From positions 111,987 to 175,986 of the forward strand of contig NZ_QFWH01000008.1 in the NCBI RefSeq assembly GCF_003149375.1: DNA of 64,000 nt. Reading direction: 5' to 3'. The position numbers and the translations under genes were made by a program. This stretch comes from Vampirovibrio chlorellavorus (lineage in GTDB: Bacteria > Cyanobacteriota > Vampirovibrionia > Vampirovibrionales > Vampirovibrionaceae). The notes under the pieces were generated by a model, which was not told where the DNA came from, ran no database searches, and saw only the letters and a program-made list of their open reading frames with translations. Shown here in pieces: positions 1 to 9,327 of the stretch. The stretch's first letter is position 1, and every line of letters begins with the position of its first letter.

Positions 1-789
1 CAGCAGGTGATTGAACAACGCATGGTGGAGTGCATTGAAGCCTATACAGAGCGTTTGATTGCCCTGCGGGAGTATGACACAGCCATTCAGCAATTGAAAG
101 TGTCCCTGCGCTATAAGTATTTGCCGGATACGCTGATTCAAATCGCCGAGACCTATAACCGCATGAACCGTCTGGACGATTCCATTACCTGGTTCAGGAA
201 GGCTTTTGATGTGAGTCCGGATGTGGTGGGACTGCGCCTGATTAACGCCTTGCTGGAAAAGGGCCAACAGCTGGAAAAGGCTAAAAAGCCGGATGAGGCC
301 AAGCCCTATTTTGATGAGGCCGATAAAATCAGCCAGAATGCCAAAGTGGCCCTGGATATGTTGTATCCGGTGACCATTTCCAGCGTTAAAATCAACAACG
401 ATCTGGATGACGTGACTGGAGAATTTGACCCGGTAATCACGGTGAACCTCTCCAATGATTCCACCCGGGATTTGAACTTTCTGGCCGTGAAAGCCGAGTT
501 TGTGTCCGGGAATTCCGTCATTGCCAGCGTGACCAGTCGTGTCGCCACCCCGGATAAACCGCTGCCATCCAAAATTTTAAAAACCTGGCGTCCGGTGAAC
601 CGCTTGAGCGTGGAGCTAAAGCCTGATAGCAAGCTGAACGTCCACGCCTTGAAGGAAGGCAAGTTGACGGTGAAGATTTCGATTGCCTATCAGGATGGGG
701 ACGATGCCGTCTGGAAGCTGAAATCCATTCAGGAAGCCTCTATTTCCACCGGCACCCTGCGTCCGGTGCTGGAAGCCAAACCCGTTTAA
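1..789 (+). CDS. TPR-repeat protein, N-terminus cut by window edge
   Basis: The frame is already open at base 1, so the true start lies outside the window and the GTG at 7 need not be used. The first ~90 visible residues are helical and carry tetratricopeptide-like spacing (for example YNRMNRLDDSITWFRKAFDV), followed by a Lys/Glu-rich linker. From about residue 118 the protein becomes beta-rich, starting VTISSVKINNDLDD, which suggests an extracytoplasmic-type beta domain resembling FxLYD modules; that comparison is inference. TPR units usually mediate protein contacts, but no partner is visible. The stop overlaps the convergent downstream gene by 4 bases (786-789). No catalytic motif was seen, so the function is unknown. 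Confidence 0.7.
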   Translation, partial: QQVIEQRMVECIEAYTERLIALREYDTAIQQLKVSLRYKYLPDTLIQIAETYNRMNRLDDSITWFRKAFDVSPDVVGLRLINALLEKGQQLEKAKKPDEAKPYFDEADKISQNAKVALDMLYPVTISSVKINNDLDDVTGEFDPVITVNLSNDSTRDLNFLAVKAEFVSGNSVIASVTSRVATPDKPLPSKILKTWRPVNRLSVELKPDSKLNVHALKEGKLTVKISIAYQDGDDAVWKLKSIQEASISTGTLRPVLEAKPV

Positions 790-2306
790 ATGCCGCTGGT
801 TTGCTCGGTTTGTTTGAAGAGGGCGCTGCCTTTCAGGGTGAGCCACAGGGGCACGAGCGTGAGTAGAATTTCACTGATGACCGGTAAGTTCTGCAGAATG
901 GTAAAGCCTGCCAGTTGAAACAGGGAAAAAATCAGGGCAAACTGCCGCAGCCGACTGGATTGGGGGAGTAACAGGCACAGGGGCAGGAACATGACCGGGT
1001 ACCAGGGGTGGAACTTGGCGCTGATAAAGGCGATCATGACCACGCTCACCAGTGCAATTTCCCGAAGGAGCCTCTGGTCAGCCAATGGGGAGGTTTTCAG
1101 GGTGGTCCACAGACGCCAGCCGTAAAAACTGGCAAAGCCGACCCAAAACAGCGGCTTGAAGACGGACAGAAACTGCGTCTGGAGGGCCTTGGCCGGGGCG
1201 TGGCACCACTTGAGCGGGTAGTAAAGGGCATTGGCCAGCAGGCTGATCACAGAGTGCTGGGGTTTCCCGGCGTTATCCAGCAGGGCGTTCCACGGCCATG
1301 GCTGGGCGGGATCGACATAACCTGCCCCCAGCCATAAAAGCAGCAGGGCGGAAAGCCCCAGCCCCAGCAGAAGGGAGCCCCTCGCTTTTTTTTGCCACAA
1401 GGCCAAAAGAATAAAAGGGGCCGCCAGCAGGGAGGCGTACTTGGTAAGGATGGACAGGGTTAACAGGGGCAGGCAAGTCCACTGGAACCGCTGGCTAAGC
1501 AGTGCCCAAAGGGCCATCAGTAGCAGAAAGACCATAATGATATCGTTGTGCCCGTTGCCCATAGCGTGTAACAAGACCAGCGGGTTGGCTCCCCAACAGT
1601 AGGCGGCCAGCCACGGGTTTGGATGGCCCATTAACCGGCTGATTTTGGCAATCAGCCACGTGGACGCTAGTAAGAGCAGCCAGTTGAGGCCCTTGAACAG
1701 CAGGTAGGCGCCGGTAAAACTGGGCCCACTCCAACGGGTTACCCAATCCGTCAGCCGGGCGAAAAAGAATCCGTAGGGGCAGGGGTTATCAATCCAGTGG
1801 GCATGCAGTAAGGGACTGTTTTGCCACTGGGGAATCTGGGAAATGGTGGTGAGATAGGGGTTGGTCTGAAAAACGCTTTGCTGAAAGCCTCGGTTGAGGT
1901 AGCCGAAAATATCACTGCTGTGAAACGGGGTGGTGAAAATGAGGACGGCCCCGCACAAGGCTGTCCAGCTCAGGATGGTTCGGGGTAAGGCCTCATTTTG
2001 ATTTGATGCTGGCGAGTTGGGTTTCCACTGCGTGAGCAGCCGATACCCCCGGTAAAACAGCCAGCCCAGCGCCACAATCACCAGCGCTTCCAGCGTGTCC
2101 AGCAGTACCCGGCTGGCCAGCGCGTTCAGCCCCGGGAAATGCCAGAGGGTACCCTGCCAGGTGCCCTTGATGGAACGGGAAAGGCTGGCGTCGGTTGACC
2201 CGTAGTACAGCCACAGCAAGAGGCTGGGAATCACCAGCAGGCTATAGAGGCCCAGGCTGTTTTGCTGGAGTCGTTTTAAGGGATCCAGACCGTTGGGCTT
2301 CAGCAT
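786..2306 (-). CDS. GT-C type integral membrane glycosyltransferase (GT87/mannosyltransferase-like)
   Basis: 506 residues, with roughly a dozen hydrophobic segments across the whole length. The first periplasmic loop carries an acidic motif, FHSSDIFGYLNRG (Asp132), typical of GT-C enzymes that use polyprenyl-phosphate sugars. Further motifs shared with the paralogue at 27048-28520 are PYGFFF, HAMGNGHNDI, LTKYASLLAAP and KFHPWYPVMF. Together these point to an alpha-mannosyltransferase-like (MptA/MptB, DUF2029) enzyme that adds a sugar to a lipid-linked or cell-surface glycan at the outer face of the inner membrane. Donor and acceptor cannot be read from sequence. The start codon overlaps the stop of the upstream amidohydrolase gene by 7 bases, so the two are probably translationally coupled. 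Confidence 0.75.
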   Translation of the reverse strand: MLKPNGLDPLKRLQQNSLGLYSLLVIPSLLLWLYYGSTDASLSRSIKGTWQGTLWHFPGLNALASRVLLDTLEALVIVALGWLFYRGYRLLTQWKPNSPASNQNEALPRTILSWTALCGAVLIFTTPFHSSDIFGYLNRGFQQSVFQTNPYLTTISQIPQWQNSPLLHAHWIDNPCPYGFFFARLTDWVTRWSGPSFTGAYLLFKGLNWLLLLASTWLIAKISRLMGHPNPWLAAYCWGANPLVLLHAMGNGHNDIIMVFLLLMALWALLSQRFQWTCLPLLTLSILTKYASLLAAPFILLALWQKKARGSLLLGLGLSALLLLWLGAGYVDPAQPWPWNALLDNAGKPQHSVISLLANALYYPLKWCHAPAKALQTQFLSVFKPLFWVGFASFYGWRLWTTLKTSPLADQRLLREIALVSVVMIAFISAKFHPWYPVMFLPLCLLLPQSSRLRQFALIFSLFQLAGFTILQNLPVISEILLTLVPLWLTLKGSALFKQTEQTSGI

Positions 2307-3568
2307 GGGGATGTTCTCTCATAGCGCCACTGCCCATCAATCATGACCGCCTGTACGCTGGTAGAGGCTTCAAGCACTTGTTTTTCCGGGCAGTGTCGGG
2401 CCGAGTCCGGGGCTGCCTGCCAGCGTACCCAGTCCGCTCGCTTCCCCGGGGTGAGAGAACCCAGTTGCCGGGCTTGTCCCAGCACTTTGGCCCCATCCAG
2501 TGTCAAGGCCCGCAAGGTCTGGGCATCACTCCAGCCGTGCAGCCTTTGGGCCAGACGGGCCTCCTCCCGTAGATCCAGCGTGGCTGTGCTGAGACGCCCG
2601 TCGGTACCCAGTCCGACCGGAATATTAGTGGATTCCCAGTCCGCCCAGCGCAGGGTTCGCCCATGCAGGGCCAAATTGCTGCGGGGACAATGGGCTATCC
2701 CGACCGGGACTTGCCCCAGTGCCTTTCGATCCGTCGGGCTGGTATGGATGGCGTGGGCTAAAATGGTGGGCTGGCTGAGTAAATGATTGTCCAGCAGACC
2801 TTGTACGGGGGAGGGCAAGGGTTTTTCCACCCTGAAGGTTTTCCCCAGTACTTGCTGATGCAACTGATCAATGGCGCTGGGCTTTTGGGCCAGATAGTCT
2901 AGTTCGGCTTCCACTTCGGCCAGATGGGTATGGATGAAGGCGGGTTGCAAAGTCCGTTGCAGCGCTTGCCATGCCGGGATGGACACATTGTAGAGGGCGT
3001 GCGGCGAGAGGCCCAGGGTGATTAACGGCGCAAGTGCGCTGGCCTGTTGTAATTTCTGGTAGGCCTCCAGCCAATGGGCGATCTGAATCGGCTCATAGCC
3101 CGGATGAAAAACTTCCAGTGCAACCATGGCCCGGAGTCCGGCTTCTTGCAACGCCTGGATACTTTCCGGGCCGGAGGCGATGTCATTCACGCAGGTGACC
3201 CCACTTTGCAGGCACTCCTGGACGCCAAACCGGCAGCGCTCCAGCTTGTCCGTGGAAGATGCCCGGCTCCGGTTACTCTCGATGACCGCCAGCAGCCAGT
3301 CGATAAACGACTGCTGGGGCTCTTTGGGGATGGGCTGTGAAAAACTTTGCTCCAGATGAATGTGGGTGTTGAGGAGGCCCGGCGTGATCAGGCTGCCGGG
3401 TTTCGGCACCGGGCATTGAGCGCTGGGTGGGCAGTCGGCATATTGTCCCACCGAGTGGATGTGAGGGCCCTCAATGGCCAAAAATCCCCATTCAATAGGA
3501 GGTCCGTCAATGGGGATGACCCACTGGGCGCTGTGGTATTGAAGTGGGGTGGGCTGGCTGGTGGACAT
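2300..3568 (-). CDS. Amidohydrolase, MTA/SAH-deaminase-like (ATZ/TRZ type)
   Basis: 422 residues with the metal-dependent amidohydrolase layout. The HxH pair is NTHIH (His69/His71). Downstream come SPHALYNVS (189-197, like the substrate loop of methylthioadenosine/S-adenosylhomocysteine deaminases), HTH (His213/215), AHAIH (His272/275), HCPRSN (293-298) and GTDGR with the catalytic Asp323. The family hydrolytically deaminates purine nucleosides, triazines or guanine. The exact substrate is unclear: an MTA/SAH deaminase or a menaquinone-pathway aminodeoxyfutalosine deaminase would both fit. It is the first gene of a two-gene minus-strand unit, with its stop overlapping the glycosyltransferase start; no functional link between the two is obvious. 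Confidence 0.78.
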   Translation of the reverse strand: MSTSQPTPLQYHSAQWVIPIDGPPIEWGFLAIEGPHIHSVGQYADCPPSAQCPVPKPGSLITPGLLNTHIHLEQSFSQPIPKEPQQSFIDWLLAVIESNRSRASSTDKLERCRFGVQECLQSGVTCVNDIASGPESIQALQEAGLRAMVALEVFHPGYEPIQIAHWLEAYQKLQQASALAPLITLGLSPHALYNVSIPAWQALQRTLQPAFIHTHLAEVEAELDYLAQKPSAIDQLHQQVLGKTFRVEKPLPSPVQGLLDNHLLSQPTILAHAIHTSPTDRKALGQVPVGIAHCPRSNLALHGRTLRWADWESTNIPVGLGTDGRLSTATLDLREEARLAQRLHGWSDAQTLRALTLDGAKVLGQARQLGSLTPGKRADWVRWQAAPDSARHCPEKQVLEASTSVQAVMIDGQWRYERTSPC

Positions 3569-3692
3569 GGGCGGTTATTCGTATGGCCTGAAGCCATTTG
3601 GAGGGTACCTATAGAGCATAGACCGAGCAGGTAAGTCCGTAAAGCCAGAGATGGAGGACCCGGCGGGGGGAATGGCTCCGGGACTTTGTCCT

Positions 3693-3701
3693 TGTTATAA
3701 T
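3693..3701 (+). promoter_or_regulatory. Extended -10 promoter (TGTTATAAT)
   Basis: A perfect TATAAT at 3696-3701 is preceded by TG plus one base, the extended -10 arrangement that tolerates a poor -35, and no good -35 was found. It lies about 75 bases upstream of the small membrane protein at 3778 and reads toward it and the acyltransferase beyond. Confidence 0.5.
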
Positions 3702-3777
3702 ACAGGTAAGTCAGGCTGGTTTATTTATAATGACAGTCTACCCCTATATTCCAAAGAGAAAGGTAAATGACCCCGCC

Positions 3778-3918
3778 ATGAGCGATAAAGCCAAGTCTTC
3801 CTTTTTGTGCGCCAACCCGGAAAAAGCCATGATCATCATGTTCCCCCTGATTTCCTTTGCCCTGTTTGCGGGTGGAGCGGTGTTGTGGTGGCTGGTGCAA
3901 TTTATTTTGTCGCTCTAG
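3778..3918 (+). CDS. Small single-span membrane protein
   Basis: A 46-residue protein starting MSDKAKSSFLCANPEKA, followed by one strongly hydrophobic helix (about residues 18-44: MIIMFPLISFALFAGG then AVLWWLVQFILSL). An in-frame ATG at 3730 would give 62 residues. I prefer 3778 because AGAGAAAGG lies upstream of it and the extra N-terminal residues look random. It sits between an extended -10 promoter and the PlsC-like gene, about 110 bases apart on the same strand, so co-transcription is possible. No family is recognised. It could be a small membrane-protein subunit; whether it is translated is not certain. Confidence 0.5.
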   Translation: MSDKAKSSFLCANPEKAMIIMFPLISFALFAGGAVLWWLVQFILSL

Positions 3919-4031
3919 TTGAAGGGGTTGTCTTTTTTTTAATGGCCTAGAGACCAGAGCCGGTCGTTTGCCTTGTCGGCTGTCTCTTTGACAGGGCAGG
4001 GTTGACTCAAGTTTCAGGAGCGGGGACGGGA

Positions 4032-5321
4032 ATGACCACCAGCAGAACCTTTATGTCGCCAATTATTAATCCGTTGGTCGTGGCTGGCGTGCGGTTTATG
4101 CTGCCCTTTTTGTTTCGGCATTTATCGGGTCGGCTCTCGATTCATATTTCCCAGCAGGATCTGGCCAGGCTGAAGGAGTACCAGAACCAGCGCATGCTGC
4201 TGTTGCCCAATCATCCCACCGGGGAAGAGCCATTGGTGCTGTTTGAGATTGCCCGGCGACTGAATGAGGTATTTCACTTTGTGGCCGCCCGGGAGGTGTT
4301 TGACTGGGAACATGGCTTTCGGGGCTGGTTGCTGCGCCGGGTTGGGGCTTATTCGGTAATTCGGGGGGCCGCTGATCGGGAGTCCTTTATGACCTCCAAA
4401 AAAATCCTGATGGAGGGCCTGCATCGGTTGGTGATTTTTATTGAAGGGGAAATCTCGCGCGGCAATGAGACACTCATTCCCTTTGAGCCCGGGGTGATCC
4501 AGCTGGCCTTTTGGGCTCAGGAAGGCTTGGTGAAAGAGGCTGTCAAGCAGGCCCGCTCCGGTTCGGAGCCCGGTGCTGTGGCCGCGCCGCCTATTTATAT
4601 TGCCCCTGTGGGCATCAAGTATTTTTTCGCGCCCGGTTTTGAGCCGACCGTCGAACAGGCCCTGCAGCGTCTGGAAATGGCGGTGGGCTTAAAGCGTAAT
4701 GCCCGACAGGATTGGTATGAGCGCATCGGGGCTGTGGGCGAAGTGGTTTTGAAGGTGCAGGAAGAGTTGCATCACGTGGTCACCCGCCCGGAGGCTAGTT
4801 TTACGGAGCGTGTGGAGACAATTCGCAGCTGCATGTTGCAAAAAATGGAACTCTTCCTGGACATAACGCCACCTACTGGGGCTAGTACGCTGAACCGCCT
4901 CCGGGAAATTCGGAATACCATGGATCACTTGATTCACACCTATGAAGACCCCACGGATCTGACGGATTATCAGCGCCGTATGGTAGAGCATTTGCGCATT
5001 GCCCTGAGCGATTTTTATACGGATCTGGACCGAGTGGTCTATTTTCTGACCTATGACGAGGCTTATTTGCGTGAGAGCCGCTCTCCGGAGCGGTTTATTG
5101 AAATGGTCTGTCGGCTGGAGCGGGAAGTGTACGGGGAAGTGCGCCTCCGGCATCCCCGGGTGGCCGTGCTGAAAGTCGGGGAGGTGCGCAATCTGCAAGC
5201 CTGTTACCCGGATTACGAGCGGGACAAGAAAGGGTATGTCCGGCAGTTGGCCGCCGAGCTGGAGGAAGATATGCGGGCCATGATTTTGGGAATGCCAAAT
5301 CCCTTTCACCATCACCAGTAG
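4032..5321 (+). CDS. PlsC-like 1-acylglycerol-3-phosphate acyltransferase domain protein
   Basis: 429 residues from the ATG at 4032, chosen because CAGGAG sits 11 bases upstream; a TTG at 4002 would add 10 residues. The first half matches the PlsC acyltransferase fold. Block I is LLPNHPTGEEP (catalytic His61) and block III is FIEGEISRGN in place of the usual PEGTRS. In the NHx4D signature the Asp is replaced by Glu, which is conservative but unusual. The last ~200 residues are a charged, helical extension absent from ordinary ~250-residue PlsC enzymes and may belong to a lineage-specific subfamily. The expected role is acyl transfer to a glycerophospholipid or related acceptor at the cytoplasmic membrane face. 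The gene ends before a bidirectional terminator shared with rpsI. Confidence 0.72.
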   Translation: MTTSRTFMSPIINPLVVAGVRFMLPFLFRHLSGRLSIHISQQDLARLKEYQNQRMLLLPNHPTGEEPLVLFEIARRLNEVFHFVAAREVFDWEHGFRGWLLRRVGAYSVIRGAADRESFMTSKKILMEGLHRLVIFIEGEISRGNETLIPFEPGVIQLAFWAQEGLVKEAVKQARSGSEPGAVAAPPIYIAPVGIKYFFAPGFEPTVEQALQRLEMAVGLKRNARQDWYERIGAVGEVVLKVQEELHHVVTRPEASFTERVETIRSCMLQKMELFLDITPPTGASTLNRLREIRNTMDHLIHTYEDPTDLTDYQRRMVEHLRIALSDFYTDLDRVVYFLTYDEAYLRESRSPERFIEMVCRLEREVYGEVRLRHPRVAVLKVGEVRNLQACYPDYERDKKGYVRQLAAELEEDMRAMILGMPNPFHHHQ

Positions 5322-5354
5322 CACAGGGGGCGGTCCGTAAAATATTTCAGGCGC

Positions 5355-5386
5355 AAAAAAGCCTCTGGGGGTGCCAGAGGCTTTTT
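5355..5386. terminator. Bidirectional Rho-independent terminator
   Basis: The 8-bp stem GCCTCTGG/CCAGAGGC (5361-5368 and 5374-5381), with a 5-base loop, is flanked by A-runs on the left and T-runs on the right. It therefore works for the plus-strand acyltransferase gene and for the minus-strand ribosomal operon ending at rpsI. Confidence 0.9.
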
Positions 5387-5406
5387 GAGCTGAGTTGGAA
5401 AACGAA

Positions 5407-5814
5407 TTAACGTTTGGAGAACTGAGAAGCTTTCCGGGCTTTTTTCAAGCCGTACTTCTTGCGCTCTTTCACGCGAGCGTCACGGGTGAGGAAGCCCTCT
5501 TTCCGCATGACAATTTCGTGTTCCTTGTTGATTGCTTTTAAAGCACGCGCCACACCCATACGGATGGCGATAGACTGGCCCACAACGCCGCCACCGGTGG
5601 CGTTCACAAGCACGTTGTAGCGATCTTCGACGCCTGCGGCTACCAACGGTTGCTTGACCGGAATGTGCAAGGCTTTGCGGTTACCCAGGTATTGCTCCAT
5701 GGATTTACCGTTGATGATGACCTGACCGTTGCCGGGAACCAGACGGACGCGTACAATTGCTTCCTTCCGGCGGCCGGTGCCACGGGTGCCTACTTTAGGA
5801 TATGCGGCTGCCAT
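5407..5814 (-). CDS. rpsI: Ribosomal protein uS9
   Basis: 135 residues, full length for S9. Starts [20 protein letters not shown] and ends in the conserved basic tail that reaches the P-site tRNA (KKARKASQFSKR). The central signature GGGVVGQSIAIRMGVARAL is intact. It is the last gene of the minus-strand ribosomal superoperon; its ATG overlaps the rplM stop by one base, so translation is probably coupled. A strong terminator follows at 5355-5386. Confidence 0.98.
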   Translation of the reverse strand: MAAAYPKVGTRGTGRRKEAIVRVRLVPGNGQVIINGKSMEQYLGNRKALHIPVKQPLVAAGVEDRYNVLVNATGGGVVGQSIAIRMGVARALKAINKEHEIVMRKEGFLTRDARVKERKKYGLKKARKASQFSKR

Positions 5815-6260
5815 TAGTTAGCGCCCTCCTTTGCGAACTGGTAAGAAACAGGTTTTTGAGCGGCATGCGGATGCTCTGCGCCAGCGTACACAAACATTTT
5901 GTGAAACTGCTGACGTCCCAAGGTGTTGTGGGGCAGCATGCCTTTTACAGCGATTTCAATAATTTTGTGCGGGCGATTCGCTTGCATATCGCAGAATTTA
6001 ACAGTCTTCAATCCACCGGGATAGTGGGAGTGACGGCGATACAGCTTGGTGGTGAACTTGCTGCCGGAAACCTTTACTTTTTCGGCGTTAATCACGATCA
6101 CGAAATCACCCGTATCAATGTTGGGGGTGAATTGTGGTTTGTGCTTACCACGGAGCAGGTTTGCGATTTGGGAAGCCAAACGCCCCAAGGTCAGACCTTC
6201 GGCATCGATTACCCACCAGGTACGCTCAAGCTCAAGAGGCTTTGCGGAATAGGTTTTCAT
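5814..6260 (-). CDS. rplM: Ribosomal protein uL13
   Basis: 148 residues, typical L13 length. It has the usual N-terminal [21 protein letters not shown] motif region (first 20-30 residues) and the central [21 protein letters not shown] sits 10 bases upstream of the ATG. The start lies inside the 3' end of truA (29-base overlap) and the stop overlaps rpsI by one base. The truA-rplM-rpsI order matches the cyanobacterial/plastid arrangement. It is an early-assembly 50S protein. Confidence 0.98.
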   Translation of the reverse strand: MKTYSAKPLELERTWWVIDAEGLTLGRLASQIANLLRGKHKPQFTPNIDTGDFVIVINAEKVKVSGSKFTTKLYRRHSHYPGGLKTVKFCDMQANRPHKIIEIAVKGMLPHNTLGRQQFHKMFVYAGAEHPHAAQKPVSYQFAKEGAN

Positions 6261-7149
6261 TGTGTGGAGACTCCATTTGGGTTGATTTGAGTAGTTGTGT
6301 TAGCTGTCGGACACGGGAATCCGACTCGAAGTAGTTGAACGGGGAGGGATAAACAATTGCCATCAGGCTTAAACCTTCAGGGCGAGCGGGTGAGGCTGCC
6401 TTGGTTCGGTCGCGCCCAGCCAGCACTTGTAAAATACTTTCTGGTGACAGGGAATTTTCAGGATTCCCGATGAGCAGAAGCTGACCAGCGATATTCCTTA
6501 CCATTTTATAAAGAAAACGGTTGGCGGCAACGTCAAAATTAATAAATTCGCCTTCTTGCTGCGCCTGAATATGCCAAATCGTGCATAAATCATTGGTTTC
6601 CGGGGAACTGGAGTCTTTAAAACTTGTGAAAAAATGAGAGCCAAGCAGGTATTGAGCCGCCTGATTCATTCGTTCCACATCCAAAAGCTGAGGATAGTGG
6701 GCACTGTCGTTCCCCATCAGGGCTGACCGCTGGCGATTGTTGTAAATGCGGTAGCGATACCATTTGCACTGGGCTTCCCGGCGGCTGTGGAAGTTTGGCT
6801 GCGCGTTCAGCTGAAAATCCCGAATGGAAACGGTGTTGGGAAGGCGCACGTTTAAAGCCGCCGCCAGGTTGGGAATATTTCTTAAAGCGCCCTCTGGGAG
6901 ATCAAAATGAGCCACCTGCCCGTACGCATTTACCCCGGTATCGGTTCGCCCCGCAAAGCTGACCGCAGAGGCGGTTAAGCCCAGTTTTGACAACGCCAGC
7001 TGAAGTTCAGCCTGCACCGTCGGTACGTTGGGCTGGAATTGGCTACCATGGAAGTCTTTGCCACAATACTCAACCAGAAGAGCGACTCTGGTTGTTGAAT
7101 CCTGCTCTTCTGGTTGGAGTGTATTAAATTGTGAAATGGCGTTAATCAT
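6232..7149 (-). CDS. truA: tRNA pseudouridine(38-40) synthase TruA
   Basis: 305 residues. The catalytic Asp is Asp70 in [17 protein letters not shown], the TruA signature, and the N-terminal domain has [13 protein letters not shown]. TruA isomerises uridines 38-40 in the anticodon stem of many tRNAs. It is somewhat longer than E. coli TruA (~270), with about 20 extra N-terminal residues that could reflect a start set too far upstream. Its 3' end overlaps rplM by 29 bases. Its position between rplQ and rplM is the standard cyanobacterial placement. Confidence 0.95.
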   Translation of the reverse strand: MINAISQFNTLQPEEQDSTTRVALLVEYCGKDFHGSQFQPNVPTVQAELQLALSKLGLTASAVSFAGRTDTGVNAYGQVAHFDLPEGALRNIPNLAAALNVRLPNTVSIRDFQLNAQPNFHSRREAQCKWYRYRIYNNRQRSALMGNDSAHYPQLLDVERMNQAAQYLLGSHFFTSFKDSSSPETNDLCTIWHIQAQQEGEFINFDVAANRFLYKMVRNIAGQLLLIGNPENSLSPESILQVLAGRDRTKAASPARPEGLSLMAIVYPSPFNYFESDSRVRQLTQLLKSTQMESPHNENLFRKAS

Positions 7150-7201
7150 GCCTGCCTGTTTTCAGCCTGCTACTTTTCACAGTTCGCCGCGTAATTGAAA
7201 T

Positions 7202-7615
7202 TTATTCGGCCAACTCGTAAGTCAGTTGAATCAAGGCCATTGGGGCTGCATCGCCACGGCGGGGAGGCATTTGAATCACTCGGGTGTAGCCACCTTTGCG
7301 GTTTTCAAAGCGCGGGCCGACCTTGCTGAAAATACGGCGGAGAACGGTTTCAGGTACTTCCCGATTTTTTTCATCAGTCAGCATTTCACCAGTCCGGCTA
7401 TGATAAATCAGGTTTTTGACCTGACGAATGGCATGGACATCCCCACGCTTGGCCAAAGTAACGATGCGATCGGCGTGCTTTTTCAAAGCCTTTGCCCGCA
7501 CCAGGGTCGTGGTGATCTCATCATGCGTAAACAAGCTGGTAGCCAAAGTGCGGATCAACGCCTTGCGCTGATCGGCAGGTCTGCCCAGATGGTCAACTTT
7601 ACAGCGGTGTCTCAT
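7202..7615 (-). CDS. rplQ: Ribosomal protein bL17
   Basis: 137 residues. The N-terminus MRHRCKVDHLGRPADQRKAL is diagnostic of L17, with the central LRRIFSKVGPRFENRKGGYT block conserved. Directly follows rpoA in the transcription direction, as in nearly all bacteria. It is part of the 50S subunit near the exit tunnel. Confidence 0.98.
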   Translation of the reverse strand: MRHRCKVDHLGRPADQRKALIRTLATSLFTHDEITTTLVRAKALKKHADRIVTLAKRGDVHAIRQVKNLIYHSRTGEMLTDEKNREVPETVLRRIFSKVGPRFENRKGGYTRVIQMPPRRGDAAPMALIQLTYELAE

Positions 7616-7658
7616 GATGAATGGGTTCCTTTTAGGTTGTGATCTTTAATAATGATTG

Positions 7659-8636
7659 CTATTCAACGTCAACCGGCAGCACAGTGCCTTCCGGATCAGG
7701 ACGCAAGTACAAACTGAAGGCCTGAAGCCGCTCAATTACTTCATCAGAAGACTTCTTGCCGAAGTTTTTGATATTTAGCAGATCACTTTCAGACTTGGTT
7801 AATAACTCGGCGATACTGTTGATATTGGCACGTTTCAAGCAGTTGAACGCACGAACGGAGAGTTCTAGATCCTCTATGGTGATATTGGGGGCCTGAACCT
7901 CTTCCTTGCTTTCGCTCTCCGGCTGGGCCTGTGTTACCAGCGTCGGAATTCCGCTCAAAGAAGCAATGGGGACCAGGTGTTCGATCAGCAAATTGGCAGA
8001 CTGGCTGAGCGCTGAGCTAACATCAATGCTGCCATTCGACCAGATTTCCAGAATCAGTTTGTCGTAATCGGTACGCTGACCAACCCGGGTATCTTCGACG
8101 GTGTAAGCCACACGACGGATGGGCATGTACACAGCATCCAGCGTCAGGGTGTCAACAGCCTTGTTCGCCGTGTTGGTGTCTGCCGGAACATAGCCTTTAC
8201 CCACTTCGGCGGTCATCACAGCGTGAACGCTGGCACCTTCGCTCAGTGTGCAGATGTGCCAGTCGGGATTAACGATTTTTACATCCGCAGGGACTTCCAG
8301 ATCACCGGCTACCACAGGACCCGTCTTGTCGGCATCCAGGCGAATGTAAAGCGGCTCATCGCTGTTGCTCTTGAGAACAACACCCTTGAGGTTCAACATA
8401 ACATCCAAGACATCCTCAACCACACCGGGGATGGTTGTAAATTCGTGGGTTACACCTTCGATACGCACAGAAGTGATAGCGCAACCTTTTAAGCTGGACA
8501 GCAGTACACGTCTCAGGGAATTCCCCAAAGTCGTACCGTATCCTCTCTCCAGAGGCTCAATCACAAACTTACCATAAATGGAACCATCCGAATCAGTAGT
8601 AGTGTTTACACACTTGATATTCAGTTGCTGATCCAT
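7659..8636 (-). CDS. rpoA: RNA polymerase alpha subunit
   Basis: 325 residues, full length. The N-terminal dimerisation and assembly domain (about 1-235) contains YGTTLGNSLRRVLLSSL. After a Glu-rich linker (about 236-255), the C-terminal domain (about 256-315) carries LSVRAFNCLKRANINSIAEL and LLNIKNFGKKSSDEV, the helix-hairpin-helix surface that contacts UP elements and activators. Sits between rpsD and rplQ in the alpha operon. Confidence 0.98.
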   Translation of the reverse strand: MDQQLNIKCVNTTTDSDGSIYGKFVIEPLERGYGTTLGNSLRRVLLSSLKGCAITSVRIEGVTHEFTTIPGVVEDVLDVMLNLKGVVLKSNSDEPLYIRLDADKTGPVVAGDLEVPADVKIVNPDWHICTLSEGASVHAVMTAEVGKGYVPADTNTANKAVDTLTLDAVYMPIRRVAYTVEDTRVGQRTDYDKLILEIWSNGSIDVSSALSQSANLLIEHLVPIASLSGIPTLVTQAQPESESKEEVQAPNITIEDLELSVRAFNCLKRANINSIAELLTKSESDLLNIKNFGKKSSDEVIERLQAFSLYLRPDPEGTVLPVDVE

Positions 8637-8690
8637 GTGATTTGTTGCTCCAAAATTAATACTTTACGAAGTAGATCAATGCGACTGTGA

Positions 8691-9299
8691 TTAACGAGAG
8701 TAGTATTCGATGATGAGTGCTTCGTTAATGGTTTGATCCAAATCTTCGCGCTCAGGAGTACTCTTGAATTTAACCACCATGTTGGTTTCATCTACTTCTA
8801 ACCAGTGTGGAACCATGGGAGAGTGGTGCGGGTTGGCTGCTTGCAGGTTTTTAGCCAATGCCTTACTTTTTTCACGGATGGCCAACAAGTCACCGGGCTT
8901 CATTTTGTAAGAAGCGATGTCTACTTTATGACCGTTGATTTCGATGTGGCCGTGGCTAATCAACTGACGCGCTTGAGGGCGGGTGGTGGCCAAGCCGGAA
9001 CGATACAGAATATTGTCGACGCGACTCTCTAAGAACTGGAGCAGAATGGTACCGGTTACACCTTGACGGCGTACAGCCTTTTCATAAGTGCGACGGAACT
9101 GCTTTTCAACCAAGCCATAAATACGACGAACTTTTTGTTTTTCAGCAAGCTGCAAAGCATATTCGGACAGCTTTTTGCGCGCTGCGCCGTGCTGACCTGG
9201 CGGGTTGCTGTTTTTCATTTTGGCTGCTTTGGGGCTTATGTCCAAAATGGTGCCGGCTCTGCGGCTTTGTTTGAAAATTGAATCGCGATAACGTGCCAA
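8691..9299 (-). CDS. rpsD: Ribosomal protein uS4
   Basis: 202 residues. The S4 RNA-binding domain is clear (SRVDNILYRSGLATTRPQAR, then LISHGHIEINGHKVDI). The N-terminal arm has NPPGQHGAARKKLSEY. It is a primary 16S rRNA-binding assembly protein. In E. coli S4 also represses the alpha operon by binding the mRNA ahead of rpsM; whether that happens here is unknown. Confidence 0.98.
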   Translation of the reverse strand: MARYRDSIFKQSRRAGTILDISPKAAKMKNSNPPGQHGAARKKLSEYALQLAEKQKVRRIYGLVEKQFRRTYEKAVRRQGVTGTILLQFLESRVDNILYRSGLATTRPQARQLISHGHIEINGHKVDIASYKMKPGDLLAIREKSKALAKNLQAANPHHSPMVPHWLEVDETNMVVKFKSTPEREDLDQTINEALIIEYYSR

Positions 9300-9327
9300 G
9301 GCAAAAACTCCTATTAGGCTTTAGTAA

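Noticed and set aside
4689..5324. 211-residue antisense ORF over the PlsC-like gene
   Set aside because: It mirrors the coding frame of a well-supported gene and shows no domain or ribosome-binding site.
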